The position numbers were made by a program, and so were the translations under genes. The notes under the pieces were generated by a model. It was not told the DNA's origin, searched no databases, and worked only from the letters and a program-made list of their open reading frames with translations. DNA of 64,000 nt from Pseudomonas sp. MYb185 (lineage in GTDB: Bacteria; Pseudomonadota; Gammaproteobacteria; Pseudomonadales; Pseudomonadaceae): the NCBI RefSeq assembly GCF_002979975.1, contig NZ_PCQD01000005.1, forward strand, positions 6,071-70,070, read 5' to 3'. Positions 9,753-18,954 of the stretch are shown piece by piece. Each line of letters opens with the position of its first letter. The first letter of the stretch is position 1.

Positions 9753-10856
9753 TCAGCCCTGTACCTGCAGTTGCAGAAACAGCTTTTTCCAGTAGCAAAT
9801 GACCGTCGCCAGGGAGAAGTACTGTCTGGCCGAGCAGACGATGGCCTCGGCCGGTGGACTGTTCTGCTGCTGGAGCGCGGCTTCGATGGATTGCAGGTCC
9901 TCGATGACCGTCAGCCCCTGCACTGCCAGAGCCTGCTGCACCCAGCTGAAGAAGGGTGTTTTCACGCCGATCACTGGTGTACCCAGGCTCAGGGCATAGA
10001 AGAAGCTGCCGCTGACGATCATGTCGTCATCGGCATGGGACAGGATCAGCCCGCGGGCGGTGCCGACCAGCTCTCTGGCTTCTTCCTCGGATAGAAAACG
10101 GGGAATGAACTCGACCTGCTTGCCCTGGGCAGCGATTTGCAGCCGCTTGAAATACTCCTGGTCATCGCAGGGGCCGGCGACGATAAGCAGCTGATCGACG
10201 GGGAAGCTGTCGATCAGTTGTTCGATGTTCTTGTACGGCATGACCCGGCCGAACACGATGAAGTGCCTGTCCTTGCCCGTTTTGCTCATCATGGGTTGTT
10301 CGTAATACAGCGGATGCGGGATGTAGTGCTTGTCCGGAAAGTGGCCGCTGTGGGTGGCGGTAGCCGAGTACAGGCGCTCGGACAGGTCGATGATCCTGGT
10401 CAGGGCGGGCGCGCATCGGCTCTCGGCGTGATGAGGGTAGATGTTGTGACGCACATAGATCAGGCGCCGGGCCAGGATGCGGAAGGTGAGAATCTGCACG
10501 AAGTACGCGATGATCCCCGGTAGTGACAGCTTGCCGGTGGCGGGGTTGGCGGTCTTGTGTTCCAGCCAGTTGACGATGATGACATCGAAGAATCCGGGCC
10601 GAAATTGCAGCATGCGCCACAGAGACCTGGTCGAGGGTGACAGTGGGTAGACCTGCCCAAGGTGCGCTAGGGCGTCCTGGGTACGTTGCACATAGGCGTT
10701 TTCATCTGCGAATCCGGGTACATAGCCGATTTTCAGGCGCTGGTCCGGTTCACTATGCAGGGTTTGCTCGTCGGCGGAGCACCGGCCTGCCGATTGGGAG
10801 CGGGCGTCAGTCTGTGCGGAGCGTGAATAGAGTGCGGCGCGGAGCATTCGGATCAT
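9753..10856 (-). CDS. Glycosyltransferase (GT-B fold, polysaccharide locus)
   Basis: The 367-residue product has a two-domain GT-B layout: an N-terminal half with IGYVPGF and a membrane-proximal hydrophobic stretch (about 110-130), and a C-terminal half with HFIVFGRVMPYKNIEQLI and an ALSLGTPVIGVKTPF nucleotide-sugar-binding segment. The usual EX7E motif is replaced by a histidine/aspartate-rich stretch (LSHADDDMIVSGSFF), as in beta-mannosyl or glucuronosyl transferases of the GumK type. Since the locus encodes UDP-glucose dehydrogenase, a glucuronosyltransferase is possible but unproven. No good Shine-Dalgarno precedes the ATG; residue 4 is an alternative Met. The first ~40 residues are poorly structured. 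Confidence 0.82.
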   Translation of the reverse strand: MIRMLRAALYSRSAQTDARSQSAGRCSADEQTLHSEPDQRLKIGYVPGFADENAYVQRTQDALAHLGQVYPLSPSTRSLWRMLQFRPGFFDVIIVNWLEHKTANPATGKLSLPGIIAYFVQILTFRILARRLIYVRHNIYPHHAESRCAPALTRIIDLSERLYSATATHSGHFPDKHYIPHPLYYEQPMMSKTGKDRHFIVFGRVMPYKNIEQLIDSFPVDQLLIVAGPCDDQEYFKRLQIAAQGKQVEFIPRFLSEEEARELVGTARGLILSHADDDMIVSGSFFYALSLGTPVIGVKTPFFSWVQQALAVQGLTVIEDLQSIEAALQQQNSPPAEAIVCSARQYFSLATVICYWKKLFLQLQVQG

Positions 10857-10879
10857 GGCATCGAATCTGCGTTGGGAGG

Positions 10880-11020
10880 TCAGGAGCGAATCAGTTGGAG
10901 TTTGCGTTTGGCCAGGCCCAGCAGGCGGTTACTCTTGTTGAGACAGGCCAGCCATGGATAGCGGCAGTTACCGTTGTGGATGCGGGCATTCCGTTCGACT
11001 ACTTGCTCAGTCGTAGGCAC
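10880..11020 (-). CDS. Possible 46-residue basic protein, or frameshifted tail of the pyruvyltransferase
   Basis: The GTG at 11020 has GGGAGG eight to nine bases upstream and opens a 46-codon frame ending at 10880. Its first 14 bp overlap the end of the pyruvyltransferase gene, and it stops 23 bp before the next glycosyltransferase. About two thirds of third positions are G or C, consistent with coding. The product is basic and ends KRKLQLIRS; I do not recognise it. It is either a small gene of the locus or a C-terminal piece of the upstream protein displaced by a frameshift. Confidence 0.4.
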   Translation of the reverse strand: MPTTEQVVERNARIHNGNCRYPWLACLNKSNRLLGLAKRKLQLIRS

Positions 11021-12353
11021 AGGCCATTTCCTCCCGTTTGCTGTCAGGGTATTCGGGGGTGGTGAAGTTCCGGCCCGCCATGGTGCGCACTTCCGGCAGT
11101 TTGCTGAGCAGGTGCTGGCGCAGATCCTCCGGGTGCGACATCACCTGACGGATGACACTAACCACGCTTTGGCCGAAACCGGGGCGAGGGTCGACGCAGA
11201 GACATTCCGCACCGAACAACCGCATCAGCCCTTCGACCTTGCCTTGGGTAGCGAGGGTGATTGCCGGTACGCCGTGATACAGGGACATGATGGCCAGGTG
11301 CATGCGACCGGTGACCACCAGGCTGGCGCCGGCGGTCAGGCCGCGAATCTGCGCAGGGCGGAGCAGGTGATCGATCAGCAGAACCTGTTCATCATCGAGT
11401 GCCTGATGAATCTGACGGCATAGCAGCAGGTCGTCACCACCGGGGCGGGAGACGTGAGGCAGCAGTACTACCTGCAAGCCCTGGTGCTGCAGTTCGCTGA
11501 TTACGTGCCGGTACTCCTCGATCTGCTGGTGCCCCTTGCCAATCAGGCCGCTGGCGTTGACCAGGGCATAGCGACTATTCGTGGGCCGTGAGCCGAGCAG
11601 ATGGGCGGCTGCTTCAAGGTTCACGGTGCGTGCGGCGAACACGATGTCCGACACCTCAGTGACATTGGTCAGGCCGTCCGCGCGGGCCCGTTCGGCTGAT
11701 AGCGGATCTCGCAGACACAGTTGTACTCCGGCGGCGGTGGCGCGTTTCAGTGCTGCCAGAGCATGGTGATGGGCGCGCCCGTTCCAGCTGAAGCCCAGAA
11801 TTCGCACCGGCACGCCGGTGCGCGCTGCCAGCCAGGCGAGGTTGGCCCTGTTGCTTGAGGCGTGCCAGTTGTAGGCGCCGTCCATGATGTCGGCACCGAT
11901 GATGGCCACGGCGTGGGCGTGGCGCAGCAACTGATGAAAGCGCAGCGCACTGGGCAGATGGCTGGCCAGGTGACCATAGATGAGCCCCGGCAATACCATC
12001 AGCTGGGCCCGCTCGCTGTACTCGGCCGGCAGGCTGATATCGGCGGATGTGCGGCAGACGATGATGATGTGGCCTGGGGTGTTTTCCAGAAAGCACTCGA
12101 CCATGGCCTGGTCGCCGATATTACCGCCGCCCGGTGGGGCAATCAGCAGACTGTAAGTAGGAGTCCATTTCCCGCCAGCGACGGCAAGCCGTGGGGTGTA
12201 GCGCGCCTGCGCTACGCCGGCTGCCGATGATGCCGGAGCCTGTCGTCGAGCGGGCGCTCGACCACCCGGATGCTTGAGGAGATGAGACAGCAGGCGGTCA
12301 CACAGAAACAACAGGGGCGGGTAGCCCAGAGTGGCTTTCAGATACTTTTTCAT
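11007..12353 (-). CDS. Polysaccharide pyruvyltransferase family protein
   Basis: The 448-residue protein carries the family's N-terminal motif APPGGGNIGDQAMVECFLE (about residues 72-90), a central GADIMDGAYN, and a C-terminal segment TGRMHLAIMSLYHGVPAITLATQGK, which matches the conserved RxH sugar-binding region. Family members add pyruvate ketals from PEP to sugars in exopolysaccharides, in the cytoplasm before export. AGGATC precedes the ATG. Residues about 28-58 are encoded by two hairpin repeats, giving a low-complexity Ala/Arg/Pro stretch before the catalytic domain, so the N terminus is probably extended relative to homologues. The stop codon lies inside a possible downstream small gene. 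Confidence 0.9.
   Translation of the reverse strand: MKKYLKATLGYPPLLFLCDRLLSHLLKHPGGRAPARRQAPASSAAGVAQARYTPRLAVAGGKWTPTYSLLIAPPGGGNIGDQAMVECFLENTPGHIIIVCRTSADISLPAEYSERAQLMVLPGLIYGHLASHLPSALRFHQLLRHAHAVAIIGADIMDGAYNWHASSNRANLAWLAARTGVPVRILGFSWNGRAHHHALAALKRATAAGVQLCLRDPLSAERARADGLTNVTEVSDIVFAARTVNLEAAAHLLGSRPTNSRYALVNASGLIGKGHQQIEEYRHVISELQHQGLQVVLLPHVSRPGGDDLLLCRQIHQALDDEQVLLIDHLLRPAQIRGLTAGASLVVTGRMHLAIMSLYHGVPAITLATQGKVEGLMRLFGAECLCVDPRPGFGQSVVSVIRQVMSHPEDLRQHLLSKLPEVRTMAGRNFTTPEYPDSKREEMACAYD
12198..12262. repeat. Two hairpin repeats inside the pyruvyltransferase gene
   Basis: GTAGCGC-GCCT-GCGCTAC (12198-12215) and GTCGAGC-GGGC-GCTCGAC (12245-12262) are both perfect 7-bp-stem members of the AGGC-loop family found in intergenic regions. 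Here they are read in frame as coding sequence. Confidence 0.9.
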
Positions 12354-12392
12354 GATGATCCTGGGGATGTCAGAGGGACGATATGGGCGGTG

Positions 12393-13871
12393 TTACTGGT
12401 CCGGTAGGTGTCTGGCCCGCAACAGGGTTCTGGAGCTGAGTACCAGGGCCACGCTGTTGCGGAAAAGCGGCCAGATCAGGCAGGTAAGCAGCAGGCTGGC
12501 AGCCATCAGCGGTACGCTGATGAGCAGCTGTAGCGCATGCGAATCACCCCAGGTATGGGCTCCGAACCAGGTCAGGCCGGCGCAGAGGGCATGCCCGGTA
12601 ATGATGATCAGGCCGTTGCGTAACATACCCAGTACCGGCGCGCCGGAATGCCGTAGAAAGCGCAGGCCCCACAGCCACATCACCGCCATGCCGCTGGCTA
12701 CTGCGATGCCTACACCGGCCATACCCCAGAGCGCACCGAACAGGATGCAGACAATCAGTACCGGTCGGGAAATCAGGATGAAACGCAGATGCTGCCCGGT
12801 CAGTCCCTTGGACAGGAACACCCAGTAGCTGGCATAGCTGGCCGCCTGGAAGATCCCCGCTACTGCGAGAATGCGGAAGATCGGCACCGCTGGGGCCCAT
12901 TGCGGGCCCAGTACCAGCAGGATCAGCGGTTCGGCCATGGCTGCGGCAAAACTCAGCAGCCCGACGATCACATGCAGCATCACCGTCTGGCCGTGCAGCA
13001 GGAACTGCCGATACCGCTGTGGTTCGTGCTGCAGTCGCGACAGCACCGGCAGCGCGATGGTGGTGGCCGGCGCATTGATCTGGTTCAACGGCAACATGGA
13101 TAGCTGGTAGGACTTGTTGTACAGGCCGAGGGATTCGGCGCCGAAGCGATAGCCGATGATCAGGCTGTCCAGATTGCGTGTGGCATAGGCGATCAGTTGA
13201 GTGCCCATGAGATTGCCGCCATAGCGCAGCAGCGCGCGCATGGGTACGCTGCGCCGTGGCAGGCTCGGCAGCCAACGCGCGCTGACCAGCAACACGCACA
13301 GCGTGGCGACGGAGAGGGCCAGTTGCTGCCCCACCAATGCCCAATAGGCGAAGCCGTTCAATGCCATGAACACACCGGTGCCGAGACCGCCGGCCATGCC
13401 GATGATGTCGACCAATGCCAGATTGCCAAAGCGCATGCTGCGATTGAGTTGCGCCCGGTACTGGGTGGAGATGCCGTTCAATACGAAGGTGATTGCCAGC
13501 ACCTGGGTGATGGGGACCAGTCTGGGTTCGCTATAGAAAGCGGCGATCGCCGGAGCTATGCCGAGCACCAGCAGGGCAAGGCTCAGGCCGATCGCCGAGT
13601 TGATCCAGAACAGGTTGCTGCGTTGCTGCAAACAGAGGGTATCGGCCTGCACGGCAGCCGATGACAGGCCGAAGTCGCGCACCACCTCACCGATGCCGGT
13701 GAGCACGACGACCATGGCCAGCAGGCCATAGTCATCGGGGGATAGCAGGCGTGCGAGAACCACAATGCCGCAGAACTGCAGCATTATCTTCACGCCCTGG
13801 CCACCCATGGTGAGCACGGCGCCCCGGGCAGCGATGCTGCCGAGGCCTTTGGGTTGAGAAACAGCACTCAT
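12393..13871 (-). CDS. Wzx-like lipopolysaccharide/exopolysaccharide flippase (MOP superfamily)
   Basis: This 492-residue polytopic protein has roughly 12-14 hydrophobic segments and the N-terminal pattern RGAVLTMGGQGVKIMLQF...VVLARLLSPDDYGLLAM that is typical of WzxC-type colanic-acid exporters and oligosaccharide flippases. It should translocate the undecaprenyl-diphosphate-linked repeat unit to the periplasmic face, where the Wzy-like protein at 17617 polymerises it. It is in the minus-strand polysaccharide locus between manC and the pyruvyltransferase gene, with short intergenic gaps (39 and 29 bp). The substrate cannot be inferred from this sequence. Confidence 0.92.
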   Translation of the reverse strand: MSAVSQPKGLGSIAARGAVLTMGGQGVKIMLQFCGIVVLARLLSPDDYGLLAMVVVLTGIGEVVRDFGLSSAAVQADTLCLQQRSNLFWINSAIGLSLALLVLGIAPAIAAFYSEPRLVPITQVLAITFVLNGISTQYRAQLNRSMRFGNLALVDIIGMAGGLGTGVFMALNGFAYWALVGQQLALSVATLCVLLVSARWLPSLPRRSVPMRALLRYGGNLMGTQLIAYATRNLDSLIIGYRFGAESLGLYNKSYQLSMLPLNQINAPATTIALPVLSRLQHEPQRYRQFLLHGQTVMLHVIVGLLSFAAAMAEPLILLVLGPQWAPAVPIFRILAVAGIFQAASYASYWVFLSKGLTGQHLRFILISRPVLIVCILFGALWGMAGVGIAVASGMAVMWLWGLRFLRHSGAPVLGMLRNGLIIITGHALCAGLTWFGAHTWGDSHALQLLISVPLMAASLLLTCLIWPLFRNSVALVLSSRTLLRARHLPDQ

Positions 13872-13900
13872 GTGGTTGCGGGTTCCGTGCGGTTGGGGGG

Positions 13901-15337
13901 CTACGCCTTGGTGGTGGCAGGGGCTTTTTCCACTCGCCCGTACCTGTCCTCGAATCGCACGATGTCGTCCTCGCCCAGATAGGAGCCCGATTGCACTTCG
14001 ATCAGTTGCAGGTCGATGACGCCGGGGTTTTCCAGGGTGTGGACCTGGCCGATGGGGATGTAGGAAGACTGGTTCTCCGTCACCAGGTAGGTCTTGTCGC
14101 CATTGGTGACCTTGGCGGTACCGCAGACCACGATCCAGTGTTCGGCGCGGTGATGGTGCATCTGCAGGGACAGCTTGGCGCCGGGTTTCACGGTGATGTG
14201 CTTGACCTGGTAGCGATGGCCATGATCGATGGAGTCGTATACGCCCCAGGGGCGATAGACTTCCCGGTGGCTGATGTGCTCCTGGCGGCCGGTGGTCTTG
14301 AGCTTTTCCACCAGGGCCTTGACGTCCTGCACCCGGTCGCGGTGTGCGACCAGTACGGCGTCCTTGGTTTCGACGATGATCAGGTCATCCACGCCGAGGG
14401 TGGCGACCAGGCGGTGGTCGGCGCGGATCAGGGTGTTGCGCGATTCATGGGCCAGCACGTCGCCCTGCACAGCATTGCCTGCGGCATCCTTGTCGCTGAT
14501 GTCCCACAAGGCGGACCAGGAGCCGATATCACTCCAGCCGGCATCCAGGCCGACCACCACGGCATCGGCGGTATTTTCCATGACGGCGTAGTCGATGGAT
14601 TCATCCGGGCAGGCGGCGAAGGCTTCGGCATCGACCCGGGTGAACAGCATGTCATAGGCTTTGCCCAGCGCCGCTTCCCGGCAGGCGGTGAGAATATCCG
14701 GACGGTGCTCGGCCAGCTCCTCCAGGTAGCGCGAGGCGCGGAACAGGAACATGCCGCTGTTCCAGAAGTATTCTCCTGATTCCACATAGGCATGGGCGGT
14801 GTCGGCGTCGGGCTTCTCCACGAAGCGGTTGACGGCATACGCCCGCTCACTCAATCGCTGGCCCTGCTGGATATAGCCGTAGCCGGTCTCGGCGCTGGTC
14901 GGCACTATGCCGAAGGTGACCAGTTTGCCGGCTTCGGCCAGCGGAATCGCTGCCTGTATGCTGTCATGGAAGGCTGCAACATCGGCAATCCGGTGGTCGG
15001 CCGCGAGAATCAGCAGCAGCGGATCCTGCCCGGCGGTAGCCAGTTTGATCGCTGCCAGGGCGATGGCCGGTGCGGTATTGCGCCCGCATGGTTCGAGAAT
15101 GATGCGGGTATCATCCATGCCCAACTGCTCCAGCTGCGTGGCAGCCATGAAACGGTGCTGCTCATTGCAGATCAATAGCGGTTGTGCGCAGGACAGCCCC
15201 CTGAGGCGGCCGATGGTGGCCTGCAGCATGGTCAACTGCTGGTCCGCCAGTGGCAGGAATTGCTTGGGATTGAGCTGGCGGGATAGTGGCCAGAGTCGGG
15301 AACCGGAACCGCCGGCCATGATTACGGGCTGCAACAT
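13901..15337 (-). CDS. manC: Mannose-1-phosphate guanylyltransferase / mannose-6-phosphate isomerase
   Basis: With the start at 15337 (AGGAG seven bases upstream; an ATG six bases earlier is too close to it) the bifunctional enzyme has 478 residues. The N-terminal nucleotidyltransferase domain shows [15 protein letters not shown] and FVEKPD, and the C-terminal cupin isomerase domain shows [10 protein letters not shown] and [11 protein letters not shown] with its metal-binding His residues. It makes GDP-mannose in the cytoplasm from mannose-6-phosphate via mannose-1-phosphate; the phosphomannomutase needed between is not in this window. The start lies 2 bp from the stop of the preceding glycosyltransferase gene, so the two are translationally coupled. 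AlgA is the functional equivalent in alginate producers. Confidence 0.96.
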   Translation of the reverse strand: MLQPVIMAGGSGSRLWPLSRQLNPKQFLPLADQQLTMLQATIGRLRGLSCAQPLLICNEQHRFMAATQLEQLGMDDTRIILEPCGRNTAPAIALAAIKLATAGQDPLLLILAADHRIADVAAFHDSIQAAIPLAEAGKLVTFGIVPTSAETGYGYIQQGQRLSERAYAVNRFVEKPDADTAHAYVESGEYFWNSGMFLFRASRYLEELAEHRPDILTACREAALGKAYDMLFTRVDAEAFAACPDESIDYAVMENTADAVVVGLDAGWSDIGSWSALWDISDKDAAGNAVQGDVLAHESRNTLIRADHRLVATLGVDDLIIVETKDAVLVAHRDRVQDVKALVEKLKTTGRQEHISHREVYRPWGVYDSIDHGHRYQVKHITVKPGAKLSLQMHHHRAEHWIVVCGTAKVTNGDKTYLVTENQSSYIPIGQVHTLENPGVIDLQLIEVQSGSYLGEDDIVRFEDRYGRVEKAPATTKA

Positions 15338-15339
15338 GG

Positions 15340-16485
15340 TCATACTCCTGTCGGGCTGAAAGAGGGATGCAGGTTGAACTCCTGGATGGCCACAGCCACC
15401 GTCCGGGAAAACCGTTCGCGAAACAGCTCGACGGAAAAGTGCTCCGCCTGTTCACGGCAGCTTTCGGGACTGATGGCGTGGCCGGTCGTTTCGAAGCGCT
15501 CCACAGCCTGGATGAGCGATTCGACATTCTGCTGGGGGAAGAACAGCCCTGTTCGGCCGTCAATGACGGTTTCCAGGGCTCCGCCCTTGCCATAGGCGAT
15601 CACCGGCGTGCCGCAGGCCATGGCCTCGACCGGGGTGATGCCGAAATCCTCTTCGGCGGCGAACACGAACGCCTTGGCTTCCTGCATGTGGCGTTTCATT
15701 TCGGGGAAGGGCAGAAAGCCGGTAACGGTGATGTTGGCGGCGCCGGCCGCCTTGCTGCGTACCTTATGGATATCCGGGCCGTCACCGATGATCACCAGTT
15801 GGCGCTCGGGCATCTGCCGGAAGGCCTCGGCGATCAGGTCCATGCGTTTGTAGGGCACCATGCGCGAGGCGGCGACATAGAACTCTTGCTTGCTGCGCTG
15901 CAGGGTGAAATCCTGGATGTTCACCGGCGGGTACACCACCTCGGCCGGGCGTCGGTAGCACTTCTGCACGCGCCGGGCGATGAACTCGGAGTTGGCGATG
16001 AACACGTTGACGCCGAGTGAGGAGCGCGCATCGAAGTTACGGATGTAATGCAGCGACCAGCGGGCGATCCAGTTCTTCAGCCCGCGGCTGAGGCCGGACT
16101 CCGACAGGTATTGGTGCTGCAGGTCCCAGGCGTAGCGCACCGGCGAGTGGATGTAGCAGATATGCAACTGGTCCGGCCCGGTCAGCACGCCCTTGGCTAC
16201 GGCATGTGAGCTGGAAATGATCAGGTCATAGCTGCTCAGGTCGAACTGTTCGATGGCCAGCGGCATCAGCGGCAGATAGTTGCGGTAACGCTTCCTGGCC
16301 ATGGGCATGCGCTGAATGAACGAGGTGGTGGCCTGCTTGCCATTGAGGAAAGCACGCTGATCCTCTTCCAGGAAGTCGACCAGGGAAAACAGGTCGGCGT
16401 CCGGGTACAGCTTCAATATCTGTTCGACTACACGCTCGGCGCCTGAATAGACGGTGAGCCAGTCAACAACGATGGCAACTTTCAT
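15340..16485 (-). CDS. GT4-family glycosyltransferase, probable mannosyltransferase
   Basis: The 381-residue protein is a GT-B enzyme of family GT4. It has an N-terminal [14 protein letters not shown] acceptor loop, [15 protein letters not shown] in the linker, a nucleotide-sugar region GDGPD, and the retaining EX7E motif as [21 protein letters not shown] near residue 285-305. It closely resembles WbaZ/GumH-like mannosyltransferases, and the immediate downstream neighbour makes GDP-mannose, so mannosyl transfer is a reasonable inference. AAAGGAA precedes the ATG. It acts on the cytoplasmic face of the inner membrane. Confidence 0.92.
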   Translation of the reverse strand: MKVAIVVDWLTVYSGAERVVEQILKLYPDADLFSLVDFLEEDQRAFLNGKQATTSFIQRMPMARKRYRNYLPLMPLAIEQFDLSSYDLIISSSHAVAKGVLTGPDQLHICYIHSPVRYAWDLQHQYLSESGLSRGLKNWIARWSLHYIRNFDARSSLGVNVFIANSEFIARRVQKCYRRPAEVVYPPVNIQDFTLQRSKQEFYVAASRMVPYKRMDLIAEAFRQMPERQLVIIGDGPDIHKVRSKAAGAANITVTGFLPFPEMKRHMQEAKAFVFAAEEDFGITPVEAMACGTPVIAYGKGGALETVIDGRTGLFFPQQNVESLIQAVERFETTGHAISPESCREQAEHFSVELFRERFSRTVAVAIQEFNLHPSFSPTGV

Positions 16486-16553
16486 TGCAGGTTCCTTTGA
16501 TGTTGATGAACGATGAGAACTCCCACCCTGTCGTTGGTGGTGTTTCTACTGGC

Positions 16554-16633
16554 CATTGCGAGCCCGAAGGGCGTGGCAATCCATGGGCACCGAGCCTGTG
16601 GATTGCTTCACCGTTTCACGGTTCGTAATGACG
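16554..16633. repeat. CATTGCGAG/GGCAATCCA inverted-pair element
   Basis: A copy beginning CATTGCGAGCCCGAAGGGCG and ending GGCAATCCA is followed at once by its degenerate inverse, TGGATTGCTTCACCG...CGTAATGACG. The same pair occurs at 54374-54476 in the opposite order. This family is distinct from the AGGC and ATGGAA hairpins; similar CGTCATTGCGAG sequences are widespread in bacterial genomes. Confidence 0.85.
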
Positions 16634-16640
16634 TCTGTGG

Positions 16641-17642
16641 TTAGTGGGCCGGCAGCTTTTCCAGTGCCTGGCTGACCAGTTCTGCGGTTCTGTCCCAGGT
16701 GAAGTTGCGGGCCTGGATCAGGCCCTTGGCGCTGAGGGTGTCACTCAGTTCCGTACTACCCGCCACGGCGATCATGGCGGTGGCGATGCTTTCGGTATCC
16801 GTCGGGTCGACATACAGTGCGGCGCCCGCGCCGACTTCCGGCATGGAAGAGATCCGCGAGGTGATGACTGGTGTGCCGCAGGCCATGCTTTCGGCCACCG
16901 GCAGGCCGAAGCCTTCGTACAGGGAGGGGAACACCGTAGCGATGGCGCCGCGGTACCAGGAGGCCAGTTCGGTTTCGCTGATACGCCCGGTGAATACCAC
17001 CTTTTGCTCCAGACCTTCACGGTGGATCAGGCGTTGCAGGTCGGGTGTGGTCGTGCCGGTGAACACCAGTTTGCTGTCGCGATGCAGGCCGCTGTGTCCG
17101 AAGGCCCGCACCAGGCGCTGCTCATTCTTGTGGCCCTTGCGGTTGCTGCAACAGAAGAAGTAGGGGAAACCGGGCTGTTTGGGCGCCACCTCGCTGTGGA
17201 ATACATCGCTGACGCCGTTGCCTACCACACTGACGCACTCCGGCTGGCAGCCTGCCCAGTCGATGATGCGCCGACGCGAGAATTCCGACACGGTCAGCAC
17301 CTGCGCGGCCTGGTGTACCGCGGGGCGGATGATCAGTTGATAGAAAAGCTTTTTCAGCGCCGAGCTGTTGTGTTCGACATCCAGATGATTGAGGTCATGG
17401 ATGGTGAACACGAAGGGCAGGCGGCTGGTCGACGGCGGGATATAGCCCGGGCTGTACAAGGCCTTGGCGCCACTGCTGGCCAGCCAGCGACCGAGCTTGA
17501 CCGAGGATACGAAGGAGCTTGGATGGCCCGCATCGGTGAACAGGCAGGTGAAGTTGAGTCGGTCCTGCAGTTCGGTGGCGAAGCGGCCAATGCCATGCTG
17601 GCCGATCCACCTGGAATCAAAGGCTATGTGCGAGTGCTGCAT
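16641..17642 (-). CDS. GT4-family glycosyltransferase
   Basis: The 333-residue GT-B protein starts with the acceptor-loop pattern DSRWIGQHGIGRFATEL, has FTIHDLNHLD and FFCCSNRKGHKNEQRLVRAF, and carries the EX7E motif in [19 protein letters not shown] (about residues 235-255). This layout is typical of GT4 mannosyl- or rhamnosyltransferases of exopolysaccharide loci. CGGAGCCACC precedes the ATG. Its first 26 bp overlap the end of the polymerase gene upstream. Sugar specificity is not evident. Confidence 0.92.
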   Translation of the reverse strand: MQHSHIAFDSRWIGQHGIGRFATELQDRLNFTCLFTDAGHPSSFVSSVKLGRWLASSGAKALYSPGYIPPSTSRLPFVFTIHDLNHLDVEHNSSALKKLFYQLIIRPAVHQAAQVLTVSEFSRRRIIDWAGCQPECVSVVGNGVSDVFHSEVAPKQPGFPYFFCCSNRKGHKNEQRLVRAFGHSGLHRDSKLVFTGTTTPDLQRLIHREGLEQKVVFTGRISETELASWYRGAIATVFPSLYEGFGLPVAESMACGTPVITSRISSMPEVGAGAALYVDPTDTESIATAMIAVAGSTELSDTLSAKGLIQARNFTWDRTAELVSQALEKLPAH

Positions 17643-18927
17643 GGTGGCTCCGTGAAAATTGAGGGGATTTCAGACTTACGCAGAGCTGGTCGAAGTAGAA
17701 GAACAGCGCCAGGACCGGCAACAGCCAGAACGGATAGAAGACAATCTGGTTGAAGTGCCCGGCCCAGAGCAGGGTCAGTGCGGTGTAGACGACGAGTTTC
17801 TTGAACAGCAGGTAGGGCAGGGGCGAGGCCAGCAGGCGCAGCTTGTTGCTGATGACCCAGGCCCAGGCCCCGGCTGCGATAAAGCTGAGCAGGGTGCCGA
17901 CGAAGCCATAGCTGATGATTACCAGTTGCAGGCTGGAGTCCACCTTGGTGCCGGTCTTGAACAACTGCCTTATGGAAAAGTTGTAGCCATGCCCCAGCAG
18001 GGGATGCTCGGCAATCAGGTTGACCCCGGTCTGGAATGCCCTGACCCGCGACAGCGCGGAGTTGTCGGCGCGGGTGGTGGTGAAGCGCTCGACTACCCGT
18101 TCGATCTGGCTGTCGAAACTGTAGATCAGCGCCAGGATCAGAAACGGTGACAGCAGCAGGAAATAGACGTGGGCCGGGCGCACGGTAATGCGCTTCATCT
18201 GGTACTGGGTGACGGTGCTCAGCAGCCTGATACCGAACAGGCAGGCGAAGGCGAACAGCGCCAGGGAGATGCCAGAGCGGGAGAAGCTGAACAGCAGCGC
18301 TACCACCATCAGCAGGAAGATGCCGAAATAGTGGGTATGGCGGATGACCATGGTCGCCATCAGGATCGGCAGCACTATGATGGTGCCGAAGAAGTTCGGG
18401 TCCAGATAGGTGGAGACCAGGCGGAACTGGTGGGGGTCGCCAGTGAAGTTGATGCCCATCTGCTCGAGCTTGAGCCAGAGCACGGTAGAGTCGGGATACA
18501 TGGCCAGCACCACGAAGCTGAAGACCGTGGCGACGCCATAGGTGATGGTGAACGCCTTGGCCAACCGGGAGATGTCGTCACGGAATATCCAGTGCATGGC
18601 CACGCCGGCGGCAAAGGCCGAGAGGATCATGGCGCTGAGGCGGATGTTGTAGAAGATAGCGTCGCTGGCCGCGCCGTAGTGATAGATGCCGACTCCGAGG
18701 GAGAAGGTGTTGAGGCACAGCAGGAACAGTACCGCCCTGGAAGTGATGAGCCGCTTGAAGTTCTTGACCAGGATCGGCGCGGCGCACAGGTACAGGACCA
18801 GTTCGCTGGCATTGATGTTGCCGAACGAGCCGGCAATCGGCACGAAGCGCGGCAGGTTGCCGAGTACGACGAACAGGAATACCAGCAACAGGAATGCTGT
18901 GTTGAGGCGGAAATACTGGGGTTTCAT
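17617..18927 (-). CDS. Wzy-like O-antigen/exopolysaccharide polymerase
   Basis: The 436-residue protein is almost entirely hydrophobic, with about 11-12 predicted membrane spans and a larger loop between late spans (about residues 270-330) that contains ERFTTTRADNSALSRVRAFQ and HPLLGHGYNFS. The LLGHGY-type loop is typical of the Wzy_C/O-antigen ligase superfamily. In this locus, with Wzx- and Wzc-type partners, it should polymerise repeat units in the periplasm. A ligase role is possible, but no LPS-core genes are nearby. It is directly downstream of the 1-kb repeat array and overlaps the next gene by 26 bp. Confidence 0.87.
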   Translation of the reverse strand: MKPQYFRLNTAFLLLVFLFVVLGNLPRFVPIAGSFGNINASELVLYLCAAPILVKNFKRLITSRAVLFLLCLNTFSLGVGIYHYGAASDAIFYNIRLSAMILSAFAAGVAMHWIFRDDISRLAKAFTITYGVATVFSFVVLAMYPDSTVLWLKLEQMGINFTGDPHQFRLVSTYLDPNFFGTIIVLPILMATMVIRHTHYFGIFLLMVVALLFSFSRSGISLALFAFACLFGIRLLSTVTQYQMKRITVRPAHVYFLLLSPFLILALIYSFDSQIERVVERFTTTRADNSALSRVRAFQTGVNLIAEHPLLGHGYNFSIRQLFKTGTKVDSSLQLVIISYGFVGTLLSFIAAGAWAWVISNKLRLLASPLPYLLFKKLVVYTALTLLWAGHFNQIVFYPFWLLPVLALFFYFDQLCVSLKSPQFSRSHHAALAHSL

Positions 18928-18954
18928 GATGGCTCGGTCTGGTTGTTAATGGAT

